In this document: positions 32,856 to 41,986 of the stretch, piece by piece
How positions within the stretch are numbered: position 1 is the first letter of the stretch
How the letters are laid out: every line of letters starts with the position of its first letter
Assembly (NCBI GenBank): GCA_003696075.1
Contig: RFHH01000058.1
Coordinates: 1-45,382, forward strand
Direction of reading: 5' to 3'
Length of the DNA: 45,382 nt
Source of the DNA: Acidobacteriota bacterium
Lineage (GTDB): Bacteria > Acidobacteriota > Polarisedimenticolia > J045
Translations under genes and position numbers: made by a program
The notes under the pieces: model-generated
What the model was told of the DNA's origin: nothing
Databases searched by the model: none
Seen by the model: the letters and a program-made list of their open reading frames with translations, nothing else

Positions 32856-35800
32856 TCAATCCTCGTCGCAGGCGTCCCCGATCCCGTCGCCGTCCGAGTC
32901 CGCCTGATCGTAGTTCCAGTCGTAGGGGCAGTTGTCTTCCTCGTCCGGCACCCAGTCGTTGTCGTCGTCGGGATCGCAGGCGTCCCCGAGGCCGTCTCCT
33001 TCGGCATCCGCCTGGTCCGGGTTCGGTGTGGCGACGCAGTTGTCGTCCGCGTCGACGACTCCGTCGGAATCGGTATCGCTGTCGGTGTCGCAGGCGTCCC
33101 CCTCGCCGTCGCCGTTCGCGTCCCGCTGGTCCGGGTTGTAGAGATCGGGACAGTTGTCGCAGGGGTCTCCCCGGCGGTCGCCGTCGGCGTCGGCCTGGAG
33201 CGGGTCGAAGACGCCCGGGCAGACGTCGCAAGCATCCCCCGCTCCGTCGCCGTCGCCGTCCGCCTGGTCCCGGTTTCTCTGCTCGGGGCAGTTGTCGCAC
33301 GCATCCGGGATTCCGTCCCAGTCGCCGTCCCGTTCGGACGCGTTGGCGACGGTTGGGCAGAGGTCGCAGGCGTCGCCGCGGCCGTCCCCGTCGGTGTCGG
33401 CTTGCAGCGGGTCGGGGATGTTGGGGCAGACGTCGCACACGTTGCCCGCGCCGTCGTCGTCCTCGTCGATCTGCATCGGGTTCGGCACGCCTGGGCAGTT
33501 GTCGGCCACGCCGCACGCGTCCTCGGAAGGGATCATGCCGAGCGCAAGGGCGGTGCTGAGCACGCAGCCGCGGACCAGCTTCCGCGCCAGCGGCTCGAGC
33601 CCGGTTTCCTCGGGGATCGTCAACGATTTGTACAGGACGCAGGCCGCCTCTCCGGCCGGGCGGGCGGCGCCGCTTTCCCAAAGGGTGCGCCAGGAAACGA
33701 GACGCTCGAGCAACGCCGCGTTGACCGATGGATCGCGCGAGGCGGCGAGCCGGATGTGCGCTTCCAGGTCCTCGAAGTCGCGGCAAGGGGGCACGTAGTA
33801 GCTGAGGAGATAGCCACTGAGGGTGCCGTCGCCGTCGAGGTCGCGGTACGCCCAGCTCTCCGGCTGGACGAAGGCGACGGCGGTCGTTCCCGGGGAGCCG
33901 ATAGTGTACTTGTAGCCGAACCCGCCGGTCCGGTAGGTGGTGCGCTCCGAGATGCGGTACAGCTCCATCCACGAGGTCCAGTAGGGATAGCAGCCGGTGT
34001 CGGCGTCGTTGTGCCACGAAACGAAGTCGCCGTTCACCGCCGCGTCGCGGCCGAACAAGTTGAAGTGCGTCCAGCCGATCTCGTGCAGCTCGCCCGTTCG
34101 GAGGTCGAAGTGCATGAGCAGCTCCGGGTGGCGGTCCTTGCCGCGCCCGATCACCGCATCCCCCTCGATGTCGATGATCCCGTCCATTTCCGGGATCTCC
34201 GTGCGCTCGCCGGTCGCGACGTCCTCGACGTACAGGCGGCCGGTGCTCCGGTCCTTCCAGGAAAAGCGCGTGCCGTCCACCGCGTAGCCGGACCAGCCGG
34301 GTCTCGTCCCTTTCCGGGTTTCGCCGGGTCCGAGCCACACGAAGCCGGTGTCGTAGTCGTACCAGCCGTGCTCCTGGAGGAAGACGGCCAGGTCGGTCTC
34401 GGGATCGCTGTTGATCCAGCGGGTCGACGGAAGCCCGCTGTTGAAGATCTTTCCTGTCCCGCCCGGCACGTCCGGCGGTACCCACCACCGCAGCACCGCA
34501 CCGCCGACGTTCCCGTCGCCGTCCAGATCCTCGCCCAGCACTTCTTCGTCGGTGAGGAAGAAAACGGCGTGCCGCGTCGGGCTGGTCCAGTCGCCGCGCC
34601 GGACGATCGCTCCGGTGTCGTAGACGGTGCCGTCCCGGGCGTCCACCACGCGGAGCACGCCGTCGTCGAGATCGCCGTCACCGTTGGCGTCCTCGCCCGT
34701 CATCGACTCCGGAATCGGGAAGGCGATCCAGGGGTCGCCGGCGCGGGCCGAGTAGATGGCCTCGGGATCGCCGGGAACCGATCGCGTCTCGCCGGTCGAG
34801 ATGCGGTGCCAGAAGACGAGGGCGTCATCGAGGTCGCCGTCGCCGGTCAGGTCCCTGGAAGCGTCGGTCTCTCGCAGCGTCCAGAGGACGACGTCTCCCT
34901 CGACGTCCCAGCTCCGTGCCGTGCCGAGCAGCCGCGTCTCCTCGCCGCCGATCTTTCGCAGCGCCACCAGCGAATCGTCGATCTCTCCGTCGCCGTCGAG
35001 ATCCTCGCCGGCGAGCAGCTCCTCCACCAGGAAGACGATCGTGCCGCCGGTGACGACCTGGCAGTCGTTCCAAAAGCAGGTCTGCTGGTCGAGCGTGATC
35101 ATCGCGCCGTCCCTCGGCTCGGGGCAGGGAAGTGTCCGGCTCTCCGCGCGGACCTGGTCCGGCCATGGCACCTCGGCCCGGAGCGTTCCACCCTCGTCAC
35201 GCCAGGTCAGCAGGTAGTACAGATGGGTCGATCCGCGTGAAGGGACCGACCCGGGCGCAAGCTCGAACGAGACGCCGCGGGACTGCCCCGGCGCGAGATC
35301 GCCGACGTGGAGGTCGGCGGCCGCCCCCGGGACGATCGAGAGGACGTGCGTGATCGTCCCCGGACCGCCGCGCGCGATCCGGTCGATCGGTCCCGTCATC
35401 GTCGAGGCGACGACGTGCACGTGGAGGTCGCGGAGCGGTTCGCTGCGGCGGTTGGCGATCTCCAGCGCGATTCGCCGTCCGGCGGTGTCCCCGGCGTCGG
35501 CCGTCCCGTCTTCGAGCGTCACCGTCAGGGCGGGGGACGGCCCGATCGCCGGCGCGAAGCTCGCCGCGAGCAGGTCGTCGAACCGCCGCGCGAGGCGCGC
35601 ACCGGCGCCGGGCTCGATCTCGGTGCGGATCCCGCCGGCGGCGAGCCGGATCGCCGCGTCGAGCACGGCCATCTCCGGCTCGGCCGGCAACGGCCGGTCG
35701 AGATGGACCGGCGAGCGCGGGTCGTTGTAACCCTCGTCGTCGAGCCGCCGGACCAGATCGAGCAGGCGGAGCCGGACCGGGGTGTCTTCGGACAGACCCT

Positions 35801-35915
35801 CCCACAGGCGCGCGAGCGACGCCGGGTCGGGGCCGGCGGGACAGTCCGATCGTTCGGCGGCGAAAGCCGGGGAGATCGCGAGCAGGAGAACGAAGAAGGA
35901 CGCGGCGGCGCGCAT
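32856..35915 (-). CDS. Secreted protein with eight thrombospondin type 3 repeats
   Basis: The 1019-residue product begins with a signal peptide (AASFFVLLLAISPAFAAERS). Residues about 270-600 hold repeated D-x-D-G-D-x-x-D-type calcium sites (TGDGDLDDALVFWHR, DANGDGDLDDGVLRVVDA, DLDGDGNVGGAVLRW), probably propeller or FG-GAP-like blades. The C-terminal 218 residues are eight thrombospondin type 3 units of the form N-C-P-x5-N-P-D-Q-x-D-x-D-G-D-G-x-G-D-A-C-D. It ends within the last repeat with no sorting domain. Likely a calcium-stiffened extracellular or surface protein; function unknown. ATG start with a weak ribosome-binding site. Confidence 0.88.
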   Translation of the reverse strand: MRAAASFFVLLLAISPAFAAERSDCPAGPDPASLARLWEGLSEDTPVRLRLLDLVRRLDDEGYNDPRSPVHLDRPLPAEPEMAVLDAAIRLAAGGIRTEIEPGAGARLARRFDDLLAASFAPAIGPSPALTVTLEDGTADAGDTAGRRIALEIANRRSEPLRDLHVHVVASTMTGPIDRIARGGPGTITHVLSIVPGAAADLHVGDLAPGQSRGVSFELAPGSVPSRGSTHLYYLLTWRDEGGTLRAEVPWPDQVRAESRTLPCPEPRDGAMITLDQQTCFWNDCQVVTGGTIVFLVEELLAGEDLDGDGEIDDSLVALRKIGGEETRLLGTARSWDVEGDVVLWTLRETDASRDLTGDGDLDDALVFWHRISTGETRSVPGDPEAIYSARAGDPWIAFPIPESMTGEDANGDGDLDDGVLRVVDARDGTVYDTGAIVRRGDWTSPTRHAVFFLTDEEVLGEDLDGDGNVGGAVLRWWVPPDVPGGTGKIFNSGLPSTRWINSDPETDLAVFLQEHGWYDYDTGFVWLGPGETRKGTRPGWSGYAVDGTRFSWKDRSTGRLYVEDVATGERTEIPEMDGIIDIEGDAVIGRGKDRHPELLMHFDLRTGELHEIGWTHFNLFGRDAAVNGDFVSWHNDADTGCYPYWTSWMELYRISERTTYRTGGFGYKYTIGSPGTTAVAFVQPESWAYRDLDGDGTLSGYLLSYYVPPCRDFEDLEAHIRLAASRDPSVNAALLERLVSWRTLWESGAARPAGEAACVLYKSLTIPEETGLEPLARKLVRGCVLSTALALGMIPSEDACGVADNCPGVPNPMQIDEDDDGAGNVCDVCPNIPDPLQADTDGDGRGDACDLCPTVANASERDGDWDGIPDACDNCPEQRNRDQADGDGDGAGDACDVCPGVFDPLQADADGDRRGDPCDNCPDLYNPDQRDANGDGEGDACDTDSDTDSDGVVDADDNCVATPNPDQADAEGDGLGDACDPDDDNDWVPDEEDNCPYDWNYDQADSDGDGIGDACDED

Positions 35916-36041
35916 CGGGAACCCCCTTCCCCCGGGCTCTCCGCTCGGCTCCGCGGATCCGGGCCGTGACGCCCGGGCTGGGGGAAGCCTACGGCGGCCG
36001 GGACGAAGGGGCCACCCCGATCGCCGGGCGCCCGGCCGGGA

Positions 36042-37265
36042 TCAGCGCCCGTCTTCGGGCCGAGCGCCGGGCAGGAGACGGGCGGGGCGGAGCGCTTCCT
36101 TTCCGAACCTCTCGCGGAGCGAGTCGGCGATGCGGCCGAGCACGCGCTCCTTTTCCTCGCGCTCGTCCGGGAAGAGCGCGGGAGGGAGATCGTGGCGGGC
36201 CGCGAGCTGGCTCGCGCCGAGGCCGAGGAGACGGATCCCCCGCCCCCCGAGCTCCACGCGCTCGCGGAACAGCTCGAGGGCCACCCGGAACAGGGTGGAG
36301 GCGAGGTCGGTCGGCTCGGCGAGCGTTCGCGAGCGCGTCACCGTGCGGTAGCGGTCGTCCCGGACCTTCAGCGTCACGGTCCGAGCGACGAGTCCGCGGC
36401 GCCTCAGCTCGCCCGCGACGCCCAGCGCCCGCGCCAGCAGTTCGCGCTCGATCGCCTCCCGGTCGTGCAGGTCGTGCACGTAGGTCCTCTCCTCGCTCAC
36501 CTGCTTGCGCTCGTGGACCGGCTCGACGGGGGTGTCGTCCTCGCCGCGGGCGCGGCGCCGGAGGAACTCCGCGGTCCGGGCGCCGAGAGCGCGGCGCAGC
36601 CTCCGATCGGGGCAGCGCGCGACGTCGCCCACGGTGCGCAGGCCGAGCCGGGCGAGCCGCTCCGCCATCCGCGGCCCCACGCCCGGGATGGCGCGCACGG
36701 GGAGGGGATGGAGGACCCGCGGGACGTCCTCGCTCCGGATCACGACCAGGCCGTCCGGCTTGTCGAGGTCGGAGGCGATCTTCGCCAGGAAGCGGCACGG
36801 GGCGATCCCGACGCTCGCGGTCAGGCGCTCGCTCCTGCGGATCCGCTCCTTCAGCTCTCGAGCCAGCTCGGCCGCCTCCTCGAAGCCTGCCACCGCGCCG
36901 GTCAGATCGCCGTAGGCCTCGTCGATCGAGACCCTTTCCACCACCGGCACCCGCTCCTCCACGATCGCGAACACCCGCCGGGACACCTCCCGGTAGAGCG
37001 CGCCGCGCGGAGCGATCCAGACGGCGTCCGGGCACAGGCGCTCCGCGGTGACCGACGGCATCGCCGAGCGGACGCCGTACGGTCTCGCCTCGTACGAGCA
37101 GGTGGTGACGACGCCCCGCGGGCCCCGCCGGCCGACGATCACCGGCTTGCCGCGCAACTCCGGCCGCTCCCGCTGCTCGATGGCGGCGAAGAAAGCGTCC
37201 ATGTCGAGATGGAGGATGATCCGCACGTCGCCGCCCGCCCCCGTTCGGCCACGGCCGCCGTCCAT
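36042..37265 (-). CDS. dinB: DNA polymerase IV (Y-family)
   Basis: The 407-residue product is a Y-family translesion polymerase. Motifs: the first catalytic block ILHLDMDAFFAAIE with the metal-binding aspartate and steric-gate phenylalanine region, CSYEARPYGV, the second catalytic block SIDEAYGDLTG, and VGIAPCRFLAKIASDLDKPD. The thumb contains the helix-hairpin-helix AIPGVGPRMAERLARLGLRT. The little finger follows. It copies damaged DNA with low fidelity. GTG 37226 (VRIILHLDMD) is an equally possible start, 13 codons shorter. It sits downstream of the HNH gene but 198 bp away. Confidence 0.94.
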   Translation of the reverse strand: MDGGRGRTGAGGDVRIILHLDMDAFFAAIEQRERPELRGKPVIVGRRGPRGVVTTCSYEARPYGVRSAMPSVTAERLCPDAVWIAPRGALYREVSRRVFAIVEERVPVVERVSIDEAYGDLTGAVAGFEEAAELARELKERIRRSERLTASVGIAPCRFLAKIASDLDKPDGLVVIRSEDVPRVLHPLPVRAIPGVGPRMAERLARLGLRTVGDVARCPDRRLRRALGARTAEFLRRRARGEDDTPVEPVHERKQVSEERTYVHDLHDREAIERELLARALGVAGELRRRGLVARTVTLKVRDDRYRTVTRSRTLAEPTDLASTLFRVALELFRERVELGGRGIRLLGLGASQLAARHDLPPALFPDEREEKERVLGRIADSLRERFGKEALRPARLLPGARPEDGR

Positions 37266-37463
37266 GGTAGACCCGCGGCGCTCGCAAGGCCGCGGCCCGG
37301 TCGGTCCGCCCGGCGGCGCCCATTCCGATTCGCCTCTTGGCCGGCGTCCCGATCCGCCGTCCGCCCGCGCGTTCGAGCGCGCTCCCGTTGCCGGTTCGCG
37401 CGGGCCGGCGCGCGCCGCCGCTTTCGGCACCGCCCCCTCGCGAGCGGGGAGTGCCCCGTCACC

Positions 37464-38375
37464 TCAGCGGGCGTGCCGGAAGCGCTCGTAGCGCTGGGCG
37501 AGCCGATCCGGATCGGGCCAGGCCTCGCGCCGCCGTGGGAGGAGGATCGGCTGGCGGTGAAGCCGCTTCAGCCCGTGCTCGAGCATCGGCCCGTCGCGCG
37601 CTTCGAGGACCTTGGGATGGACCTCGACGAGGTAGCGCGGTGTCACGGCGACGAGATCGCGGTCGAAAGCGGCATGGTGCAGCTTGCACAGAGCGATGCC
37701 GTTGGTGACCACCGGCTCTCCCCGCTCGCTGCTGTCCGGGATGATGTGCGCCGCGTCGAGCAGGGCCCCCTCGGGCAACCGGCACAGGGCGCAGCGCCGG
37801 CGATAGGCGCGCAGGACACGTTCGCGGAAACTCCGCTGGTGGATCCGGTGGCGCACCGTCCTCGTGACGTAGGCCCGCCGGCCCGCCACTTCCGCATCGG
37901 CGACGCCGGTGAACGATGGCCGCGCCAGCTCCGCAGGATCGTCGGCCTGAACGGTGAAGGTGAGGCCGGCGTCATCGGCGCCGACCACGAACACCGGCCA
38001 GATGGCGAGATAGCGGCCGCACTCGATCCCGTAGAAGTAGGCGAGCGGTACGCGCGCCAGCATCGCGAGCTTCAGGCCCACGTTGTCGGGATGCTTCGGG
38101 TCGGTCCCCCGATAGCGGTAGGCGAGACGATCGTCGTCGAAGAACGCGTCGTCGTACGGTCCTCCCGGGGAGGTGCGGATCGAAAGAGGGATGCGGTCGA
38201 GGACGGCCGGCCTGAAGATCCCCTGCCGGCTGACGAGCGGAACGCGGCGGCCGCCGAACTCGAAGCCCTGGTGCAGCACGGCCCAAGGGAGAACGTCCCC
38301 GTAGCGCTCCCTTTGGGCCGCGAGCCACTCGAAGGCGGCGGCGCGGATCCGTTCGTCCTGCAGGCGGGACGTCAT
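37464..38375 (-). CDS. HNH endonuclease, putative restriction-like protein
   Basis: The 303-residue protein has a C-terminal HNH nuclease (about residues 190-270): CALCRLPEGALLDAAHIIPD, then NGIALCKLHHAAFD. Both CxxC-type zinc contacts and the HNH histidines are present. The family resembles COG3440 predicted restriction endonucleases. The first 150 residues are a separate domain I cannot name. Its recurring aromatic patches (FFDDDRLAYRYRG, LAYFYGIECGRYLAIWPVFV) suggest a DNA-reader fold, which would fit a modification-dependent nuclease. No methyltransferase or other defence gene is adjacent. Confidence 0.82.
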   Translation of the reverse strand: MTSRLQDERIRAAAFEWLAAQRERYGDVLPWAVLHQGFEFGGRRVPLVSRQGIFRPAVLDRIPLSIRTSPGGPYDDAFFDDDRLAYRYRGTDPKHPDNVGLKLAMLARVPLAYFYGIECGRYLAIWPVFVVGADDAGLTFTVQADDPAELARPSFTGVADAEVAGRRAYVTRTVRHRIHQRSFRERVLRAYRRRCALCRLPEGALLDAAHIIPDSSERGEPVVTNGIALCKLHHAAFDRDLVAVTPRYLVEVHPKVLEARDGPMLEHGLKRLHRQPILLPRRREAWPDPDRLAQRYERFRHAR

Positions 38376-38575
38376 TCCTTGGTTCCGGCGCCGCCGCCAG
38401 TTCACTCGAGCCCCGGTCCGGCGTGGCGAAGCGGCACGCTCGACCCCGCCGGGCCGGAGAAGATCCTCCGCCCTGGCCGCCGCTCGAGCGGGCCCGGCGC
38501 GTCTCGGGAAGCGAAGCCCCGGGATTCGGCGGGGACGGAGCCGGCGGGCGCCGGGCGAGGTGCACCGCGGAGGGC

Positions 38576-38605
38576 TTGATGCGGCGGCGCGGACGTCTGT
38601 ATAAG
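38576..38605 (+). promoter_or_regulatory. Sigma-70-type promoter of the Kazal gene
   Basis: TTGATG (38576-38581) and TATAAG (38600-38605) are separated by 18 bp. This is one of very few TATA-like hexamers in the window. The start point would be near 38612, followed by a leader of about 47 bp with AGAGGAGG before the ATG. The promoter looks much stronger than others here, suggesting high expression. Confidence 0.65.
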
Positions 38606-38658
38606 AAACAGCGCTTCCGGGGGAACGGGGACGAACGAAACGAGAGGAGGTTGGTCCG

Positions 38659-38898
38659 ATGAAGCGTTCCAACTGGATTCGTGCGCTGTTCGCCGTCGTC
38701 GCCTTGGCCGCGATCGTGGTGGGGGCGGCGGCCACCGTGAACCAGACCTACGCCAAGCCGAGCAAGCCGAGCAACTGCTACTGCCCGATGGTGTGGGACC
38801 CGGTCGTCTGCTCGAACGGGCACGTGTACTCGAATCTCTGCGTGGCCCATTGCTGGGGCGCCACCGGGTGCAAGCCGGCCGGACCCAGACCGTGGTGA
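38659..38898 (+). CDS. Secreted Kazal-type protease inhibitor-like peptide
   Basis: The 79-residue product has a signal peptide (WIRALFAVVALAAIVVGAAA, likely cut after TYA). The mature part is short. It holds six cysteines in Kazal order, CYC-x8-C, then VCSNGHVYSNLC, then HC, ending C. The tract PVVCSNGHVYSNLCVAHC matches the Kazal core P-V-C-G-x-D-G-x-T-Y-x-N-x-C-x-x-x-C. By analogy with ovomucoid, the P1 site would be the Met two residues after the second Cys, suggesting a chymotrypsin- or elastase-like target. This last step is an inference. Confidence 0.75.
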   Translation: MKRSNWIRALFAVVALAAIVVGAAATVNQTYAKPSKPSNCYCPMVWDPVVCSNGHVYSNLCVAHCWGATGCKPAGPRPW

Positions 38899-39362
38899 TC
38901 TCCGCGCCGGGCGGCCGGGGGCCGGCGGCCTCCGGCCAGCCCTGCGCCGCACCCTCGCGGGGACGGCCCCGCCGGAGCGGGTCCGCCGGGCGGATCCCGC
39001 GGTAACGCCGACTCGCCCCGCGCTCTCGCGCCGCGCACTTTCGCTGCGAGCCGACCGGCGGGGAGCACTCCCACCCGACTGGCCGGCGAGCCCCGTCTCC
39101 GGGCTCTCCGCCGCCGGCCGGAGCCGTCCCCAGGAACGAAGGGCCCGCCGACCCGGCTGGCGTCGCCGTGCGCGATCGCCGTGGTCCGCTTCCGACCCGG
39201 TGGCCGGGCGTGGCGGCGCGTCGCCGGTCGTTCGCGACGCTCTCCCAGCCGCGCAACCGGCCATCGCGGGGCCTCGGTGACGGGCAGCGGGCCAGAGCCC
39301 GCCGCGGCGAGACTGGAGCCCCGCACCGCGGCCGCGCCCGCGGGCCGGGGAAGGCGGGCCGC
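38899..39362. other. 464-bp region without a convincing gene
   Basis: The region between the Kazal gene and the patatin-like gene is very GC-rich. A hairpin GGCCGG/CCGGCC (38913-38918 with 38932-38937) may end the Kazal transcript. Open frames here lack family features. No promoter is clear for the patatin gene. Confidence 0.3.
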
Positions 39363-40553
39363 ATGCAGCGATCCGGCGGTTCGGCGGCAGGGGAGCCGAG
39401 GGCGCTCTCCGGCGGCCGGCACGATCACCCCGTCGAGTACGTCTCGATCGAGGACGCCGCACGCGCGCCTCGGGAGGGGATCGCCGTGTGCCTGTCCGGA
39501 GGCGGTTACCGCGCGATGCTCTTCCACGCCGGGGGGCTCCTCCGGCTCGCCGAGGCCGGGCTGCTGGCGCGCGTGTCCCGCGTCTCCAGCGTCTCCGCGG
39601 GATCGATCACCGCGGCGGTGCTCGCCCTCGCCTGGGACCGGTGCCGGCTGAACGAGCCCCGTGGCGCCGGAGAGCGCTTCGTGCGGCACGTCGTCGCTCC
39701 GCTGCTCGCCCTCGCCGCCCGGACGCTCGACGTGCCGGCCGCCCTCCTCGGACTTTTCGGTCCCGGCCCCGCCAACGCGTGGCTCGCGGGAGCCCTGGAC
39801 CGGCATCTCTTCCGCCGCCGCACGCTGTCCGACCTGCCCGACGAGCCGGAGTTCGTGTTCAACGCGACGAATCTGTGCACGGGGGACCTCTTCCTTTTTC
39901 GGAAGGGGCGGACGGGCGACTACCGGGTGGGTGCCGCCTCCGGCGCCCGGCTGCCGGTGTCCGGGGCCGTGGCGGCCTCGGCGGCCTTCCCTCCCTTCCT
40001 GTCTCCGGCGGTGCCGGCGCTGGGAACCGGTGGGCTCGCGCGGCGGGGTCGAGAGCCCCTGCACCGTGAACCCTACGTTTCGCATCCGGTTCTCACCGAC
40101 GGCGGCGTCTACGACAACCTCGGACTCGAGGCGGCCTGGAAGCGCTTCCGGACGGTGATCGCGAGCGACGGGGGGAGCCGGCTGGAGCCCGATCCCTCGC
40201 CGCCCCGCGACTGGCCCCGCCACATGCTCCGCGTCGTCGAGGTGATCGACCACCAGGTGCGCACGATGAGGAAGCGGCTGCTGCTGGCCCATTTCGAGCG
40301 CGGCACGCGGCGGGGCGCGTATTGGAGCATCCGGGGGGATGCCCGGGACTATGCGCCGTCTCCCCACCTGCCCTGTCCCCTCCCGCGGACGATCGCGCTC
40401 GCGCGCCTGCCGACGCGCCTGAAACGGCTCGACCCGGCGATCCGGTCGCGGCTGGTCAATTGGGGTTATGCGATGGCCGACGCCGCGGTGCGCCGCTTCG
40501 TTCTGCCCGACCTGCCCGCCCCGCGGCGCTTCCCCTGCGCCGGAGGCGTATGA
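39363..40553 (+). CDS. Patatin-like phospholipase
   Basis: The 396-residue protein has the patatin Ser-Asp dyad. The oxyanion block is LSGGGYRAMLFHAGGLLRL, the nucleophile motif SVSAGS has Ser in place of the first Gly of GxSxG, and the catalytic Asp lies in TDGGVYDNLGLE. Between them are FVFNATNLCTGDLFLF and the GAVAASAAFPPFL block. No signal peptide is seen. Such enzymes release fatty acids from lipids; some are secreted toxins. ATG 39363 was chosen because upstream codons show no homology. Its neighbours do not identify the substrate. Confidence 0.88.
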   Translation: MQRSGGSAAGEPRALSGGRHDHPVEYVSIEDAARAPREGIAVCLSGGGYRAMLFHAGGLLRLAEAGLLARVSRVSSVSAGSITAAVLALAWDRCRLNEPRGAGERFVRHVVAPLLALAARTLDVPAALLGLFGPGPANAWLAGALDRHLFRRRTLSDLPDEPEFVFNATNLCTGDLFLFRKGRTGDYRVGAASGARLPVSGAVAASAAFPPFLSPAVPALGTGGLARRGREPLHREPYVSHPVLTDGGVYDNLGLEAAWKRFRTVIASDGGSRLEPDPSPPRDWPRHMLRVVEVIDHQVRTMRKRLLLAHFERGTRRGAYWSIRGDARDYAPSPHLPCPLPRTIALARLPTRLKRLDPAIRSRLVNWGYAMADAAVRRFVLPDLPAPRRFPCAGGV

Positions 40554-40585
40554 CCCCGCGCGCGGCCGCGCGCCGTCGCGTCGTC

Positions 40586-40591
40586 TACAAT
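40586..40591 (+). promoter_or_regulatory. Possible -10 element upstream of the oxidase genes
   Basis: TACAAT matches the sigma-70 -10 hexamer at five of six positions. It lies 52 bp before the GTG of the first oxidase gene, and GGGGAGGTG follows as ribosome-binding site. No good -35 is present at the right distance, so the call is weak. Confidence 0.35.
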
Positions 40592-40642
40592 GCGCCCTTC
40601 GTCCGGCGGGCCGGCTCGGAGCCGGTTCCGGGGAGGTGTTCG

Positions 40643-41986
40643 GTGGACTACCCCCTCTGGATACCGTCGATCGGCCCGGGCGTCCTGATGGGGCTCGTGG
40701 CGATCGCCCACGTCACCGTCTCGCACTTCGCCATCGGCGGCGGCCTGCTGATCGCGGTCAGCGAAACGCTGGCGGCGCGGCGGGGCGACGATGCGCTGCG
40801 GGAACTCGCCCGGCGGTCTTCGTTCATGCTCATCCTCGTCTCGACCGTCTTCGGGGCGATCACCGGCGTCGGGATCTGGGTCGTCGCCGGCCTGGTCGCT
40901 CCGGCCGCGATCTCCACGCTGATCCACAACTACGTGTGGGGCTGGGCCATCGAGTGGGTCTTCTTCATCGTCGAGATCGTCGCGGCGCTCGTGTACTACG
41001 CGACCTGGGACACGATCCGGCCCGGTCTCCACCGGGCGATCGGATGGATCTACTTCGTCGCCGCCTACATGTCGCTCGTGATCATCAACGGGATCATCAC
41101 GTTCATGCTCACGCCGGGGCGCTGGCTCGAGACGGGCGCCTTCTGGGACGGTTTCTTCAACCCGACCTACTGGCCGGGACTGCTCCTGCGGACCGGGATC
41201 ACGCTGATCATGGCGGGGGCGTTCGTCTCGTTCACGCTTCTGCGCTCGCTGCCGGAGGACCGGTGGCGCCTCGCCCGCTATCTCGGGATCTGGCTCGTGG
41301 CCGGTTGCGCGCTGGCCCTGGCCGGATATCTCTGGTGGGAGCGGGCCCTCCCCGAGCCGGTGAGGTCGCTCTTCGCCGGGGCGGATCCTCTTCTCGCCTC
41401 GCTGGCCGCGACGCGAACCTTCCTCCTGGCCGCCCTGGCGGCGGTGGCCGTTCTGAGCGCTGCGTTCTACCTCGCCTGGCCGAAGGGGGCGCGACTGCCG
41501 GCGGCGGTTCTCCTGTTCGCGGCGGCGGTCTGCTTCTTCGGCGGCTACGAGCGCCTGCGCGAAGGGACGCGCAAGCCGTTCCTGATCAGGGACTACCAGT
41601 TCTCCAACGGCCTTCGCGTCGCCGACATCGCGGCCGTCAACGAGTCGGGCGTGCTGGCGCGGGCGCCTTGGGCGGCCCGCGGAGCGGCGCCGGATCCGGT
41701 GGACCGCGGCCGGCGCATCTTCATGGCCGAGTGCCGCGCGTGCCACACCATCGACGGCTACCTCGGCATCCGCGCCCGGCTTCCCGACGACCGGGACATG
41801 ATCTACGGGGTCGTCTATAGCCTCTACGAAAAAGGAGAGGCCTACGCGGAGGGCGCCGACACCGCATCGCTCGACTATCCGTTCATGCCTCCCTTCGTCG
41901 GGACCGAAGACGAGCTGGAAGCCCTCGTCGATTACCTCGCGAAGCTCGCCGCGCGCGGGCAGCCCTCTCAGGGAGCTTCACGATGA
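40643..41986 (+). CDS. CydA-like membrane oxidase subunit fused to cytochrome c
   Basis: The 447-residue protein joins a CydA-type membrane part (residues 1-330) to a class I cytochrome c domain. H23 aligns without gaps to H19 of E. coli CydA (heme ligand), and E104 to E99. INGIITFMLTP matches the conserved ANGWMQNP helix. R183 stands where CydA has H186, the heme b558 ligand. The C-terminal part has heme c motif C364-R-A-C-H and candidate axial M415 (FMPPF). The long quinol loop of CydA is absent. The most similar described group is the OR-C branch of the bd superfamily. GTG start with AGGTG upstream. Confidence 0.72.
   Translation: MDYPLWIPSIGPGVLMGLVAIAHVTVSHFAIGGGLLIAVSETLAARRGDDALRELARRSSFMLILVSTVFGAITGVGIWVVAGLVAPAAISTLIHNYVWGWAIEWVFFIVEIVAALVYYATWDTIRPGLHRAIGWIYFVAAYMSLVIINGIITFMLTPGRWLETGAFWDGFFNPTYWPGLLLRTGITLIMAGAFVSFTLLRSLPEDRWRLARYLGIWLVAGCALALAGYLWWERALPEPVRSLFAGADPLLASLAATRTFLLAALAAVAVLSAAFYLAWPKGARLPAAVLLFAAAVCFFGGYERLREGTRKPFLIRDYQFSNGLRVADIAAVNESGVLARAPWAARGAAPDPVDRGRRIFMAECRACHTIDGYLGIRARLPDDRDMIYGVVYSLYEKGEAYAEGADTASLDYPFMPPFVGTEDELEALVDYLAKLAARGQPSQGASR

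Noticed and set aside
32859-33510. Tandem DNA repeat or CRISPR-like array
   Set aside because: The periodicity is due to thrombospondin type 3 protein repeats, with variable codons and no spacers.
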